64,000 nucleotides of DNA. It comes from JAEUHM01 sp964538625. GTDB lineage: Bacteria > Verrucomicrobiota > Verrucomicrobiia > Verrucomicrobiales > Verrucomicrobiaceae. The stretch covers positions 1 through 64,000 of the forward strand of contig CAZIGH010000005.1 in assembly GCA_964538625.1 (NCBI GenBank), in the 5' to 3' direction. Below the pieces are notes generated by a model. It saw only the letters and a list, made by a program, of their open reading frames with translations, made no database searches and was not told the DNA's origin. The position numbers and the translations under genes were made by a program. Positions within the stretch are counted from its first letter, which is position 1. Each line of letters starts with the position of its first letter. Positions 26,201 to 32,875 of this stretch are shown one piece after another.

Positions 26201-29200
26201 GGTACACCGCGCGGCTGGTGGCCGCTCGGTGCTGGCCACCGGGGGCACCTTTGATCCCACCAGCAGCGGTAACCTTGGTTCCGTGAATGGGGCTGGCGCC
26301 TTCGTCTTTGCCAATCGCAACACCTTGACCATTGACGGCTACACCTACGGAGCTGCGGATGTGGGCCGTCGTGTGCTCGTGGATGGTGAGGTGGATAACC
26401 CCGAGCGCAACGGCATTTACGAGATCCGCTACTTCCCTGGGCCCACCCCAGCGCTCACGGATGACATCATCAGCCTCGTGCGGGTCTCGGACTTTGATTC
26501 CTCGGCTGAGGCTGCCTACGGCGGGCGCGTGACAGTCAGCTCTGGAACCTACGCAGGGAAAGTATTCTACGTGGCCACTTCCGGCTCTGTGCCCAACCTG
26601 ACCCCCATCCTGTTCCGTGAAGAAAGTTCGCTCAATCCCAATGTGGCCCTGCTGGTGGATACGGCAGGCATCACCATCAGCAACGACGTGGATATCAACG
26701 CCACCAACGGCACAGGCACCGTCACGATCGGAGGTGCCGTGTCGTTTGGGGCTGGAAGCAGCCAGCTGACGGGCAACATCCGCTTGCAAAACATTCGTGA
26801 CGGAGTGGTGGAGAACAAGCAGCTGCGGCTTGTCTCAGAGACCTCCACGGGCCGTGGGGTTCTGCTTTCGGGTCAGATCACGGAGGTGGACACTACCGCT
26901 GGCACGGGAGACACGCTCAGCATCCTTAAGGATGGTCTTGGTACCTTGACACTCACTGGAGACAACACCTTCCGCGGCGGTGTCATCGTGGACGCCGGCA
27001 CACTCATTGTCTCAAACACCACTGGTTCCGGTACGGGTCTGGGGTCCGTCATTGTGAACAATCCGGGCACCACCCTCGGAGGTAGTGGCTTCATCGCTGG
27101 CAACACCACCATCAACCCAGGTGCCATCGTGGCTCCGGGAGATCCTACCGCTGGTCTCGTCGGTGTAGAGAAGCTGGAGTTCGGCGGCAACCTCACCTTG
27201 GGCAATGTCAGCTCACTGCTCTTCAACATCAAGAGCAACACGGACTACGACCGGCTGAAGGTGAATGGCCTCCTCACTGTGGGGCTTGAAGTCTTTATCG
27301 GCATCACCCTCGACTATCTGCCCACGACAGCAGCCGTGTTCAATCTCGTGGACTGGGGCAGCCTGGCTATCACCGGCAGCTTCAGCGATGGGCTGGACCT
27401 GCCTACCCTAGCGGTCTCCAACCTCTACTGGGATACCTCGCTCTTTGACACCCAGGGCGTCGTAGAGATTAAGGTCAATACCGGCAGCGGTCCGCCTCCT
27501 GTGAGTTTCGCCGTGCGTGAAGCTAGAGTGACAGAGGCAGGGCAGACCGTTTCAATCGCCGTTCAGAGCAAGTGGCCTGCGCCCTCCAACATCACTGTGC
27601 CGCTGACCTATGGCGGCACGGCTGTCAGAAATGCGGACTTCACCGCTCCGAGTTCGGTGACCATCCCCACCGGGGCTTCCTCCGCCATGCTGAACCTGGT
27701 CATCCTCAATGATCCAAACACCGAACCCGAGGAGCGCCTCATCGTCCGGCTCGGCAATCCCTCCGGCGGGCTGAAGGGCACACCGGCCGCATTCACACTC
27801 ACCATCGATGACAATGATGGAGGCACCGCCGTAGGCACGCAGTGGGTGCTGCGCAATCCGCTGCCCACCAATGAAACGCTCAATGATGTGGCCTACTCCG
27901 GAAGTCTCGCCGTCGCGGTGGGCACACATGGAACCATCATGACATCCTCTGACGGTATCACCTGGACGCGCCGCCCCATCCCCGTGGTCACGAATCTCAA
28001 CGCTGTGACGTGGACCGGCACGGAATGGGTAGTGGTGGGAGACGCAGGTTTGGTGCTGACCTCTGTGGATACTCTCAACTGGGAACTTCGCAGCCTCAAC
28101 ACCGGTTCCGCCATGCTCGACGTCGTGTGGACACACCTTAACAACCTGGTGGCCGTAGGTGAGAACGGCTCGCTCTACGTGTCGATACCAGACTACGCTA
28201 CGGACCGCACCAAGCTGGCGTGGACACTCATGAACACGGGTGGCGTCTCGGCCACCTTGAGGGCAGTCGCGTTCAATGCGACTACTGGTCTCCTGGTAGT
28301 GGGAGATGCAGGCACCATGATTCGCTCCACCAATGCTACCTCCTGGACCTCCTTTACCCAAGGAACGGCCGATCTTTACGGCGCTGCTGCCAAGTCTGAC
28401 CTCTTCCTCGCTGTAGGCCAGGGTGGCATCACCCACACCTCACCGGACCTTCTCACCTGGACGCCCGGCACTGCTGGCGTAGCGAATGGTCTGCGGGATG
28501 CTTATTGGAGCGGCAGCGCTTTCGTCGTTTCGGCCACGGGGGGTGTCATGCGGACCTCACCAGACGGCACCACTTGGTCGAACGCCAACTCGGTCGTCAC
28601 CCGCCGCATTGAGTCCACCATCCTCGCTGGAGGAACCTGGATCGCCGTGGGTGACTCAGGCACCATTCAGACATCCCCTGACGGCACCACTTGGACATCC
28701 CGCACTACAGGCCCCGGCCAGTTTGTGGAGAACGTGACCCGCACAGCCAGCCAGTTCGTGGCAGTGGGTCAGACAGGGAATGTCATCACGTCTCCGGACG
28801 GCATCACCTGGACCCAGCGTACGAGCCCCATCACCCAGCGTCTCAAGAGCGTCGCTTCCTCATCGTCGCTCATCGTTGCCGTCGGCTTGGGAGGGCGCAT
28901 CATCACCTCACCCACTGGAGTCACGTGGACACAAGTCCCCTCGAACACCGGAGAGGATCTCAACGGCGTTGTTCATTCCGGAGGAGTCTTTGTGGCAGTA
29001 GGTTCCAATGGTGCCGTAGTCACCTCCACCGACGGTTCCACTTGGACCGTGAGGAACTCAGGTTCCGTGCAGTCCCTCAATGACATCACCGCCTCAGGGT
29101 CGGCATTCGTGGCTGTGGGGGGTGGCGGCACCATCCTCGTCTCTCCCAACGGCATCGCGTGGGACACCGCTTCATTGGTTCCTTCCTCCGCTGTGCTCAA

Positions 29201-32200
29201 TGACGTCGCGTGGACCGGTTCCCAATACGTCGCTGTCGGGGTAGGCGGCGTCGTGCTCACTTCTTCAGATGGACTCACCTGGACTCGCCGCGTGTCCGGC
29301 GTCACCGCCACCCTGGAGCATGTCGTCTCCGCTGGCTCCAGCATCTTTGCAGTAGGTGAGGCAGGCACCATTGTGGAGTCCACCACGGGTGCCAGCTGGA
29401 CCAAGCGCATCTCAGGCACCGCCAAGGGACTCGCAGGGCTAGCCTACGCCCCCGCGCCACTGAACCGCCTTGTCGCTGTGGGTGAGGACGGAACCATTCT
29501 CACCTCGGATCAAGTCGCTCCGCCTCCACCGCAAGTGTTCTTCGCCATCGACCAGCAATCCGCAAACGAGGCTGCGGGCACCGTGAACGTCATCGTCAAT
29601 CTCAATCCGACAGCTGATGTGGACGTCAGAGTGCCCGTGACCATTTCTCCAGGGGCCACCCCAGCCACTGTCACTGCGGACTACACCGCCAGCACGGTGC
29701 CGCTCGTGTTCAAGAAAGGCCAGAGTAGCAAGATCATCGCGGTGAAGCTCAAGAACGACAGCGTGGTTGAGCCAGATGAAAGCTTCATCATCACCCTCGG
29801 CACACCCGTTCCGCTCAAGGCCACCACCCGCACCCCCGTCTTGACACTCCCGTTCACCCATGAGTTCACCATTCTCAACGATGACGCGGCCCTAGGGGTG
29901 ATCACACCTCCCGCACAAGGAGTGGTCGCACTGGGCTCACCTCTGGCGCTCAACGCCCTCGTTACCGGCGGTGACAAAGCCGTCGTGCAGTGGCGCCGAA
30001 ACAACACCGCCGTCGCTGGAGCGGTCACCACAGCCACCGGCAACGTCGGCGAGTTTGCATCCAGCCTCACCATCGCCGCTGCCCAAGTCACCAACGGAGG
30101 ACGTTATGATGTTCGGGTTACGAACACCGCCCCTGCGGGTTCGGTCACCAGCACCTCGGCTGAGATACTGGTCATTGACCAGGTGAACCGCCCCTTCCCG
30201 GTGCGCAATGCCACCACCGCTGTTATCAAGGCAGTCGCAGGAGGCAGCGGCCTCACCTATCGCTGGTTCAAGGATACTGGCATGGGCAATACCCAGGTGG
30301 TTGACGGAGGTGACTTCTCCGGTGCCTCCTCCCCCACGCTGACCATCAAAAACTTCAATGTCGCCTACGAAGCTATCTACCGTTGCGAGGTCACCTGCGC
30401 CGCAGCAGATCCGGATCTGGTAGCGTTTACCGGCGACTTCGATGCACGCGTGGCTGCCCAGCCAGACATCACCAGCCCCACCTCTGCCATCGGTGGGAAT
30501 GTCACCATCGACATGAGCGGCACTACCGTTACCGGCATCGTGGGAAGACTGCTTACCTTCCAGATTCCCTACAGCGTGGATGCCTCTCAGGCACCCACCG
30601 TCTTTGCCTCCACCAAGCTTCCTGCCGGCCTGAAGCTAGACACCAAGCTAGGCATTATCAGCGGCATACCCACACTCGCCACCGGTGCCCCTGTCGCTGT
30701 CACCGTCACCGCGAACAACCCCTCCACCATCCCGGACTCGGAGACCTTCTTCATCGACATCCAGCCCGTGCCCGGCAGCGCCATTGGCAGCTTCGTCGCG
30801 CTGGCTGACCGCAACGACATCGCAAATGGCGGCCACGGTGCACGCTTGGACATCACTACCACCACCAAAGGTGCGTTCAGCGGACGTGTCACCATCGGCA
30901 CCACTCGATTGGCCTTCAAAGGCTCCCTGAATCTCACGGTTTCCAACCCCACCGTCACCGGCTCCACCACCATCGTCCGGAAAGCGCCGCTTCAGAACAT
31001 CACCGTTAACTTCACGCTCAACACCATCAACAACACCTTGACCGGTGACATGACCGTCGGTGCGCAGGTCGTACCTATGAGTGGCTGGCGCAACGTATGG
31101 AGCAAGGCCGCTCCCGCCACGGACTACGCAGGTCGGCACAACGTCGCCATCGATCTCCAGGCGCTCGATTTGAATGACATTACCAAGCCTCAGGGCACCA
31201 GCTACGCTGCCATCGTCGTAAATGCCACCACCGGCGCGGCAGTGGTCACTGGCAGGGCATCTGATGGCTCCGCCATAGCCACCACCGCACCTGTCGGTCC
31301 AGGAGGTGGCGTAGCGTTCTACACCTCGCTGTATGCAAACACCGGCTCCATCCACGGCATAGCCGATATCAACAACGACGCTGGTCACACCGTCACCGGC
31401 ACCGTCACTTGGAGCAAAAACGCTCAGTCCTCACCCAAAGTACGACTTTACCGCCTCGGTTGGCCCTTGCCTATGGAACTCACCGTCGGAGGTGGTCTCT
31501 ACGTGCCTCCTGTCGCCAAGCCCGTGCCTACACCGCCAGCCGGCACGCCGTCGCAGATCGTCATGAACCTCAGAGAGGGCGGTTCTCGCCTCTACGTAGG
31601 CCGTGCCGGCAGCAACGCCATCGCCCAAATCGGCGTGTCCTCACCCACGGTTGACCTAGCTGGCATCACCGTCCCCACCACTGCCAAGGGCGTGGCGGTC
31701 GATCCCGTCAACGAGAGAGTCTTCTGGAGTTCTGGAGACTTCATTGGCGTGGTCAACATGGATGGCACGGGAGTCAATGACACCTTCATCACCCTTGACC
31801 CAGGTGCCGGGGCAGCAGGCATGGCGGTGGATTCCACCAACGGCTACATCTACTGGGCACAAACCAATCTCCCCGGCTCAGGTGCCATCATGCGCGCAAA
31901 GCTGGACGGCACGGATGTCGCGCTTGTCGTTTCCCGTGCCGGTGCCGTGGACGTGGCGCTCGACTTGGTGAACAACAAACTTTACCACTGCTCAGAGACC
32001 TCGTTCGACATCGGGCGTTCGGACCTCGACGGCAGCAACAACAACAACGCCTATTTCGCTGGTCTTGGCGGCGGTGTAGGAGTCAATGGCATCACCGGCA
32101 TTTGTGTGGATACCGTCAACGGCTTCCTTTACTGGACACGCGGCGGCGGCATCGGGCGCATCTCGTTTGACGCTTCCGTGTTTGCCTCTCCTCTCGTCAC

Positions 32201-32783
32201 CCTGGTGAACACCCCCACAGACCTGTATGCAGACCCTGCATCCAACCGGCTCTTCTGGACTTCCGGTAGTCGTATAGGCCGCGCTAATCTCAACGGGGCA
32301 GCGCCCAATGAAGCTTACGTAAACGGACTCGTGGATTCTTGGGGCATCGACCTCGGTTCCCGCTCCATCACCAATGCAGCCCTCGAGTTCGCGGAAGGTG
32401 GCGTGCAACTCTCCACCACGAACCCCAATGTCGTCTTCACGGTGCGATCCGTTTCCTCCATCGTCATGCCCGCTGCGAATACGCCGCTCAACCAAGCCGC
32501 CACCAAGCTCGCCATCGTGCCCAGCACCGGATTGTTCTCAGGCTCCTTCACGCTCAAGGACACCGACCCCGTGACCAACCGACTCTACACCCGCCCCGTG
32601 AAGTATTTCGGAATGATCATTCCAGATCCCTCCACCAATGCAGATGCCTTCCAACGTCTCGACGGCATCGGGGCTGGCTACTTCACCCTAAACCAGCTTC
32701 CGGACACCAACGTGGTGCCGCCCACCACGCTGACGAACTCACCTATCCTATCCGGGCAGGTCATCTTCGAGAAGCGCCAGTAG
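17247..32783 (+). CDS. Giant secreted protein with autotransporter-associated beta-strand repeats, Calx-beta, propeller and Ig modules
   Basis: About 5178 residues from the ATG at 17247, chosen because it gives a clean signal peptide (MKRRHSISVLTVLLLAVAVT, then AGAQS); an in-frame ATG lies 120 bases upstream. From N to C: three related ~70-residue modules (17400-18040); about 13 passenger repeats of the type TKTGxGTLxLxGxNTYxGxTxVxxGTL (18900-27050), interrupted by three more of the first module kind (23150-23790); a domain ending the repeat part (27120-27480); Calx-beta (27490-27820); 14 propeller-blade repeats (27840-29510); a second Calx-beta (29530-29880); two Ig-like modules and one putative Ig module (29890-30780); a conserved beta domain (30780-31480); six YWTD-like repeats (31560-32370); and a C-terminal domain. 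No PEP-CTERM signal or beta-barrel is seen at the end. Likely a surface or extracellular adhesin/matrix protein; export route unclear. Confidence 0.93.
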   Translation: MKRRHSISVLTVLLLAVAVTAGAQSVTTFNSNNNAFGWVAGSENLVIRTGNFASGADVVTALSSTTGIVPGMLVTGTSIPGTTYVAEVVSATSVRLTNTATAAGTGVALTFLSPWNFTRVGNVAEGVDQITGLLTTSDLVPGMRVIGGGLTLPAPSTVPIVVTIVEILTPTSVKISTPAAYTQLNQTYTFVAPPTPPGPFSRVGSIAAASLNVITLTSSAGIPPGSPVTGPGLGSGVFVEAILSPTSVRISAPASAAQTSQNYTFNSLPYAPNTAGHTATINLDFSPGRSIGGVTKDLATVVSGTLSYSGTLDSDPLNTTLNVNVTDASSGATSFTWSQIRGSSNPSAYTVTFNPTTRVVNVTFANVADTTTFAGRVLRASYTRTTLYTNKQIGDQVDRIGTTNGSTTVFGPFTLTYQPTVGSLAVSDGTYLWTELRGSSNEKDFRVTWNSGTKQVTVTYDSAALAPSGRLIFATYARAGAAAGTVGTLFMGDISGGEQIGVRLNQLNMQNVGGAQAQINKVVGGDDEIVSGLNLVSNTTLAVRTGGNGYDSFRIGGVISGAGSLTKRDSGNVTLMGTNTYAGDTFIPTTGGNTFLRAAGGNAIPGGNVFLGSSNRDGHANTVLQLEGSNQIGDSATIWFDAVSGRHGYFKMMGNSETVARIVDYSGQGVLENTESENGIAAHGTLTIAGNSDSYFNGFLRDKVVGNQNSSSSLSTGDIRIVKNGTGTLTLAGGQISYTGNTTVNAGTLRLFNITNPLGGQLPPIVPGGSTFYNANTAPRFGSNITNNANVELAASTDWRFGKVISGPGTVTKTGNNTVTFVHGQTYTGQTWITDGTLRLQGGVRDYATDANDNYTLNSGRIIGIEGSGQLINTSRVNIAGGSLVIYNEPSKNEHDNVAGIGRINDSAEIRSTGGTFNFNFDPNEGAASYSENVGALVVDNGHLNLVTSRAVDGQTSLLTFNSLSHQRGGTLNLTGAAVGGILNTSTNTLTIDTRNRVRITTLPAMSNNIIGGWATTTNSKINQDGNTVSTVDFLTRDGTGVLRAFNNYTLANSSSATANQSGWTEAANLNVLMSTNTTLNANRFLNSLKIESTASRTLNLGNATRRLTIATGGIISRGNTQIITNGILTAGNAGGGQYELFVHVGDSVGRLLRIESRIEDNAGNPVTVVKNGVGQLELGGTSANTYTGGTIINQGVVEIKSIGAFGGGSILVPDPDFLTLNGGTVRVPSPGSGTTNINFEVNRGLVIGPQGGSFALNPNVVVNIASTISGPGELVMGGVGGVGGRMVLRGINTFEGGIRVEFGSLEIADGANVFKAPITMNGGELVVSKGSSLPSNVDIVINTGSFSVRDNATIGSLSGAGSVDTGTSPGAKTLTINQVSNTTYGGIITDTFGGALNLTKTGQGVLRLNTTINDYRGATRILEGVVAATRLANRGSASGSSIGLGLGDLTRDQPSASLLEIASGAALSYVGSAPNVMNRPFTIGTGGTGAAIYANGARIGDTLRLARGALFNQDTGAVSGYDALAFSQPDQNATLILGGLNTGENRFEHSLTDNGLGVLNLVKTGTGRWNLGDTTVYYDDTPAYKSTFSGQTTIYAGTLALKVDSALGKAGGPSVNLIGGNLDIDTLYETPETLAMMGGRLRTMDAPGGLASWAGDVRVDLGSAIEVRAGQTLTIRGVISGTGSLNKQGFGTLVMASNNTMRGGVTVSEGTLRLDFSTNTLSKLSDGAGLALGGGRSGGTLDIVGGTVPAPGNAREDVSSLTLNQGTNRITRSDPNSTTVVRLNGFGIGGGTGGQGGVLDIEKNNIAQTDRANIGGILGAWATVGGVDWASNARNGNDGNIVAFGTSPFGTGPDSAYGLLPSTYVNNLFQLGAQTTVTGNFSASNALTNSLRFNANTSAIVTLSGDNNIFSNGILQTANVGTNTNLITGGRILLNHTREGGNLYIHQNNADGGLRIASEIANGPTIQGVVVSFPSGSNVLTVTHGNTSALSVGMTIAGPGIPSGAVITDLPGGEIHIDLPTTAPGTAVAPHFNGFAPMTVSFNAGSATVTVTAGQNQMARLYVGMPITHPNVPPGTVITAINFNPTGIDQFTMSRNAIASLTGQTPVFGGVNNLVVETTAGSGTVNVISGSPLELYVGMPISGPNIPAGATITGFNNNTSFNISLAPTTTETAMAPTVAPRNGVIKAGPGILFLAGQNTFSGGVRAIGGTVSMTEINNGGTPGPLGTSDSSFNSLVLAGATMQYTGNSLVTDRGFKINEFAALDVALSGTNLRMEGNLSGGDGLAEGKLTKTGGGTLTIARTVSTGGATNIFELEVLDGRLRLEYANANGDAIAGVNNRFASTLAAVTMGGGVLELVGLPNVVAATGTDFSENRTQQLYGPLVFGAGASEIRVTAGAGTTTTLELQNPGNPTDFIRLPGAAANLVENPNGGTAVMRIAVPAIQQSVPITWATYRDTSDLAQPGVNNFAAIEPVDDGVISADSKNLYRILPSTTQWTGSAGFVVSEGFTSFSGSVADGSSVRALRYFNRNNSTITLTDRFTLSGGAILVGTVVGNATKTIQGGQLTSGLEAAPIPQSEWAYYNFFAPPSSDTQVLMNYDLIVHNYNPAGTFNIASTIRDNPDNAPEDINGVRRFNPVSFVHAGDGTTTLSGSNVYTGTTYANSGTILLNHAQALPGGIGATGGQSHLRFDGGVIGLGTGTAFTRNLGPARSQVMWAGSGGFAAYGGTRVVNLGGAAAEVAWGSGGFVPDGASLILGARDATGTVRIENPIDLGGARRQFIVHDGTAEVDAQLVGTLVGLGGSLHKLGHGTLEVLGAGLHTRGTFLSKGTLLISEFGLGTGNVEIGTTSNTSIGDRLRMVLRGGFVEGQTIIGNYNLGGITTLQTEFNTTLGGGMVAQRRFVAAPSISRTLNILGGVQGGAITVAGGGAVAIRSAWTGNTGNSSDSNFDGGIIVRHGSIIAGATDALGTSVAVDLGDRVSVAGTGTVHRAAGGRSVLATGGTFDPTSSGNLGSVNGAGAFVFANRNTLTIDGYTYGAADVGRRVLVDGEVDNPERNGIYEIRYFPGPTPALTDDIISLVRVSDFDSSAEAAYGGRVTVSSGTYAGKVFYVATSGSVPNLTPILFREESSLNPNVALLVDTAGITISNDVDINATNGTGTVTIGGAVSFGAGSSQLTGNIRLQNIRDGVVENKQLRLVSETSTGRGVLLSGQITEVDTTAGTGDTLSILKDGLGTLTLTGDNTFRGGVIVDAGTLIVSNTTGSGTGLGSVIVNNPGTTLGGSGFIAGNTTINPGAIVAPGDPTAGLVGVEKLEFGGNLTLGNVSSLLFNIKSNTDYDRLKVNGLLTVGLEVFIGITLDYLPTTAAVFNLVDWGSLAITGSFSDGLDLPTLAVSNLYWDTSLFDTQGVVEIKVNTGSGPPPVSFAVREARVTEAGQTVSIAVQSKWPAPSNITVPLTYGGTAVRNADFTAPSSVTIPTGASSAMLNLVILNDPNTEPEERLIVRLGNPSGGLKGTPAAFTLTIDDNDGGTAVGTQWVLRNPLPTNETLNDVAYSGSLAVAVGTHGTIMTSSDGITWTRRPIPVVTNLNAVTWTGTEWVVVGDAGLVLTSVDTLNWELRSLNTGSAMLDVVWTHLNNLVAVGENGSLYVSIPDYATDRTKLAWTLMNTGGVSATLRAVAFNATTGLLVVGDAGTMIRSTNATSWTSFTQGTADLYGAAAKSDLFLAVGQGGITHTSPDLLTWTPGTAGVANGLRDAYWSGSAFVVSATGGVMRTSPDGTTWSNANSVVTRRIESTILAGGTWIAVGDSGTIQTSPDGTTWTSRTTGPGQFVENVTRTASQFVAVGQTGNVITSPDGITWTQRTSPITQRLKSVASSSSLIVAVGLGGRIITSPTGVTWTQVPSNTGEDLNGVVHSGGVFVAVGSNGAVVTSTDGSTWTVRNSGSVQSLNDITASGSAFVAVGGGGTILVSPNGIAWDTASLVPSSAVLNDVAWTGSQYVAVGVGGVVLTSSDGLTWTRRVSGVTATLEHVVSAGSSIFAVGEAGTIVESTTGASWTKRISGTAKGLAGLAYAPAPLNRLVAVGEDGTILTSDQVAPPPPQVFFAIDQQSANEAAGTVNVIVNLNPTADVDVRVPVTISPGATPATVTADYTASTVPLVFKKGQSSKIIAVKLKNDSVVEPDESFIITLGTPVPLKATTRTPVLTLPFTHEFTILNDDAALGVITPPAQGVVALGSPLALNALVTGGDKAVVQWRRNNTAVAGAVTTATGNVGEFASSLTIAAAQVTNGGRYDVRVTNTAPAGSVTSTSAEILVIDQVNRPFPVRNATTAVIKAVAGGSGLTYRWFKDTGMGNTQVVDGGDFSGASSPTLTIKNFNVAYEAIYRCEVTCAAADPDLVAFTGDFDARVAAQPDITSPTSAIGGNVTIDMSGTTVTGIVGRLLTFQIPYSVDASQAPTVFASTKLPAGLKLDTKLGIISGIPTLATGAPVAVTVTANNPSTIPDSETFFIDIQPVPGSAIGSFVALADRNDIANGGHGARLDITTTTKGAFSGRVTIGTTRLAFKGSLNLTVSNPTVTGSTTIVRKAPLQNITVNFTLNTINNTLTGDMTVGAQVVPMSGWRNVWSKAAPATDYAGRHNVAIDLQALDLNDITKPQGTSYAAIVVNATTGAAVVTGRASDGSAIATTAPVGPGGGVAFYTSLYANTGSIHGIADINNDAGHTVTGTVTWSKNAQSSPKVRLYRLGWPLPMELTVGGGLYVPPVAKPVPTPPAGTPSQIVMNLREGGSRLYVGRAGSNAIAQIGVSSPTVDLAGITVPTTAKGVAVDPVNERVFWSSGDFIGVVNMDGTGVNDTFITLDPGAGAAGMAVDSTNGYIYWAQTNLPGSGAIMRAKLDGTDVALVVSRAGAVDVALDLVNNKLYHCSETSFDIGRSDLDGSNNNNAYFAGLGGGVGVNGITGICVDTVNGFLYWTRGGGIGRISFDASVFASPLVTLVNTPTDLYADPASNRLFWTSGSRIGRANLNGAAPNEAYVNGLVDSWGIDLGSRSITNAALEFAEGGVQLSTTNPNVVFTVRSVSSIVMPAANTPLNQAATKLAIVPSTGLFSGSFTLKDTDPVTNRLYTRPVKYFGMIIPDPSTNADAFQRLDGIGAGYFTLNQLPDTNVVPPTTLTNSPILSGQVIFEKRQ
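17400..18040 (+). repeat. Three tandem ~70-aa modules (GMxVxGxxIPxGT type)
   Basis: Within the giant protein, three tandem units share a strand pattern of the form IVPGMLVTGTSIPGTTYVAE followed by a VLSPTSVRIS-like line: GMLVTG..SATSVRLT, GMRVIG..TPTSVKIS and GSPVTG..SPTSVRIS. The same unit recurs around 23150-23790 inside the passenger repeats. The family is not one I can name. Confidence 0.7.
23150..23790 (+). repeat. Second block of GMxIxGPxIPxGT modules
   Basis: Three units read SVGMTIAGPGIPSGAVIT, YVGMPITHPNVPPGTVIT and YVGMPISGPNIPAGATIT, clearly related to the block at 17400-18040 but about 5 kb away and placed inside a passenger repeat. Their closeness to each other suggests duplication after insertion. 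Confidence 0.7.
27840..29510 (+). repeat. Fourteen propeller-blade repeats
   Basis: Fourteen consecutive ~40-residue units follow the pattern NDVxxSGSxFVAVGxxGTIxTSxDGxTWTxR, for example SQFVAVGQTGNVITSPDGIT and GSAFVAVGGGGTILVSPNG. The count fits two seven-bladed propellers or one larger ring. Units resemble Ycf48-like/BNR-type repeats. Confidence 0.75.
31560..32370 (+). repeat. Six YWTD-like propeller repeats
   Basis: Six units carry lines such as ERVFWSSGDFIGVVNMDG, GYIYWAQTN...AKLDG, NKLYHCSETSFDIGRSDLDG, GFLYWTRGGGIGRISFD and NRLFWTSGSRIGRANLNG. Six units match the six-bladed YWTD (LDL-receptor type) propeller. The block sits inside the C-terminal domain rather than after it. Confidence 0.7.
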
Positions 32784-32803
32784 TGTGCTGCTCTTCCTCT
32801 TCC

Positions 32804-32833
32804 CGGCACCCGCAGCCCAGCGGGTGCCGTTTT
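32804..32833 (+). terminator. Intrinsic terminator after the giant gene
   Basis: Perfect 10-bp stem CGGCACCCGC (32804-32813) / GCGGGTGCCG (32820-32829) with a 6-base loop and a following TTTT. It lies 21 bases after the stop codon of the giant gene. Confidence 0.85.
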
Positions 32834-32875
32834 CACTTGTGAGCCAGCCGCTCGCATACCACACATTCCACCATC

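Noticed and set aside
17247..32783. Classical type V autotransporter
   Set aside because: Passenger-like repeats are present, but no C-terminal beta-barrel of about 280 residues ending in an aromatic residue can be seen; the protein ends in EKRQ.
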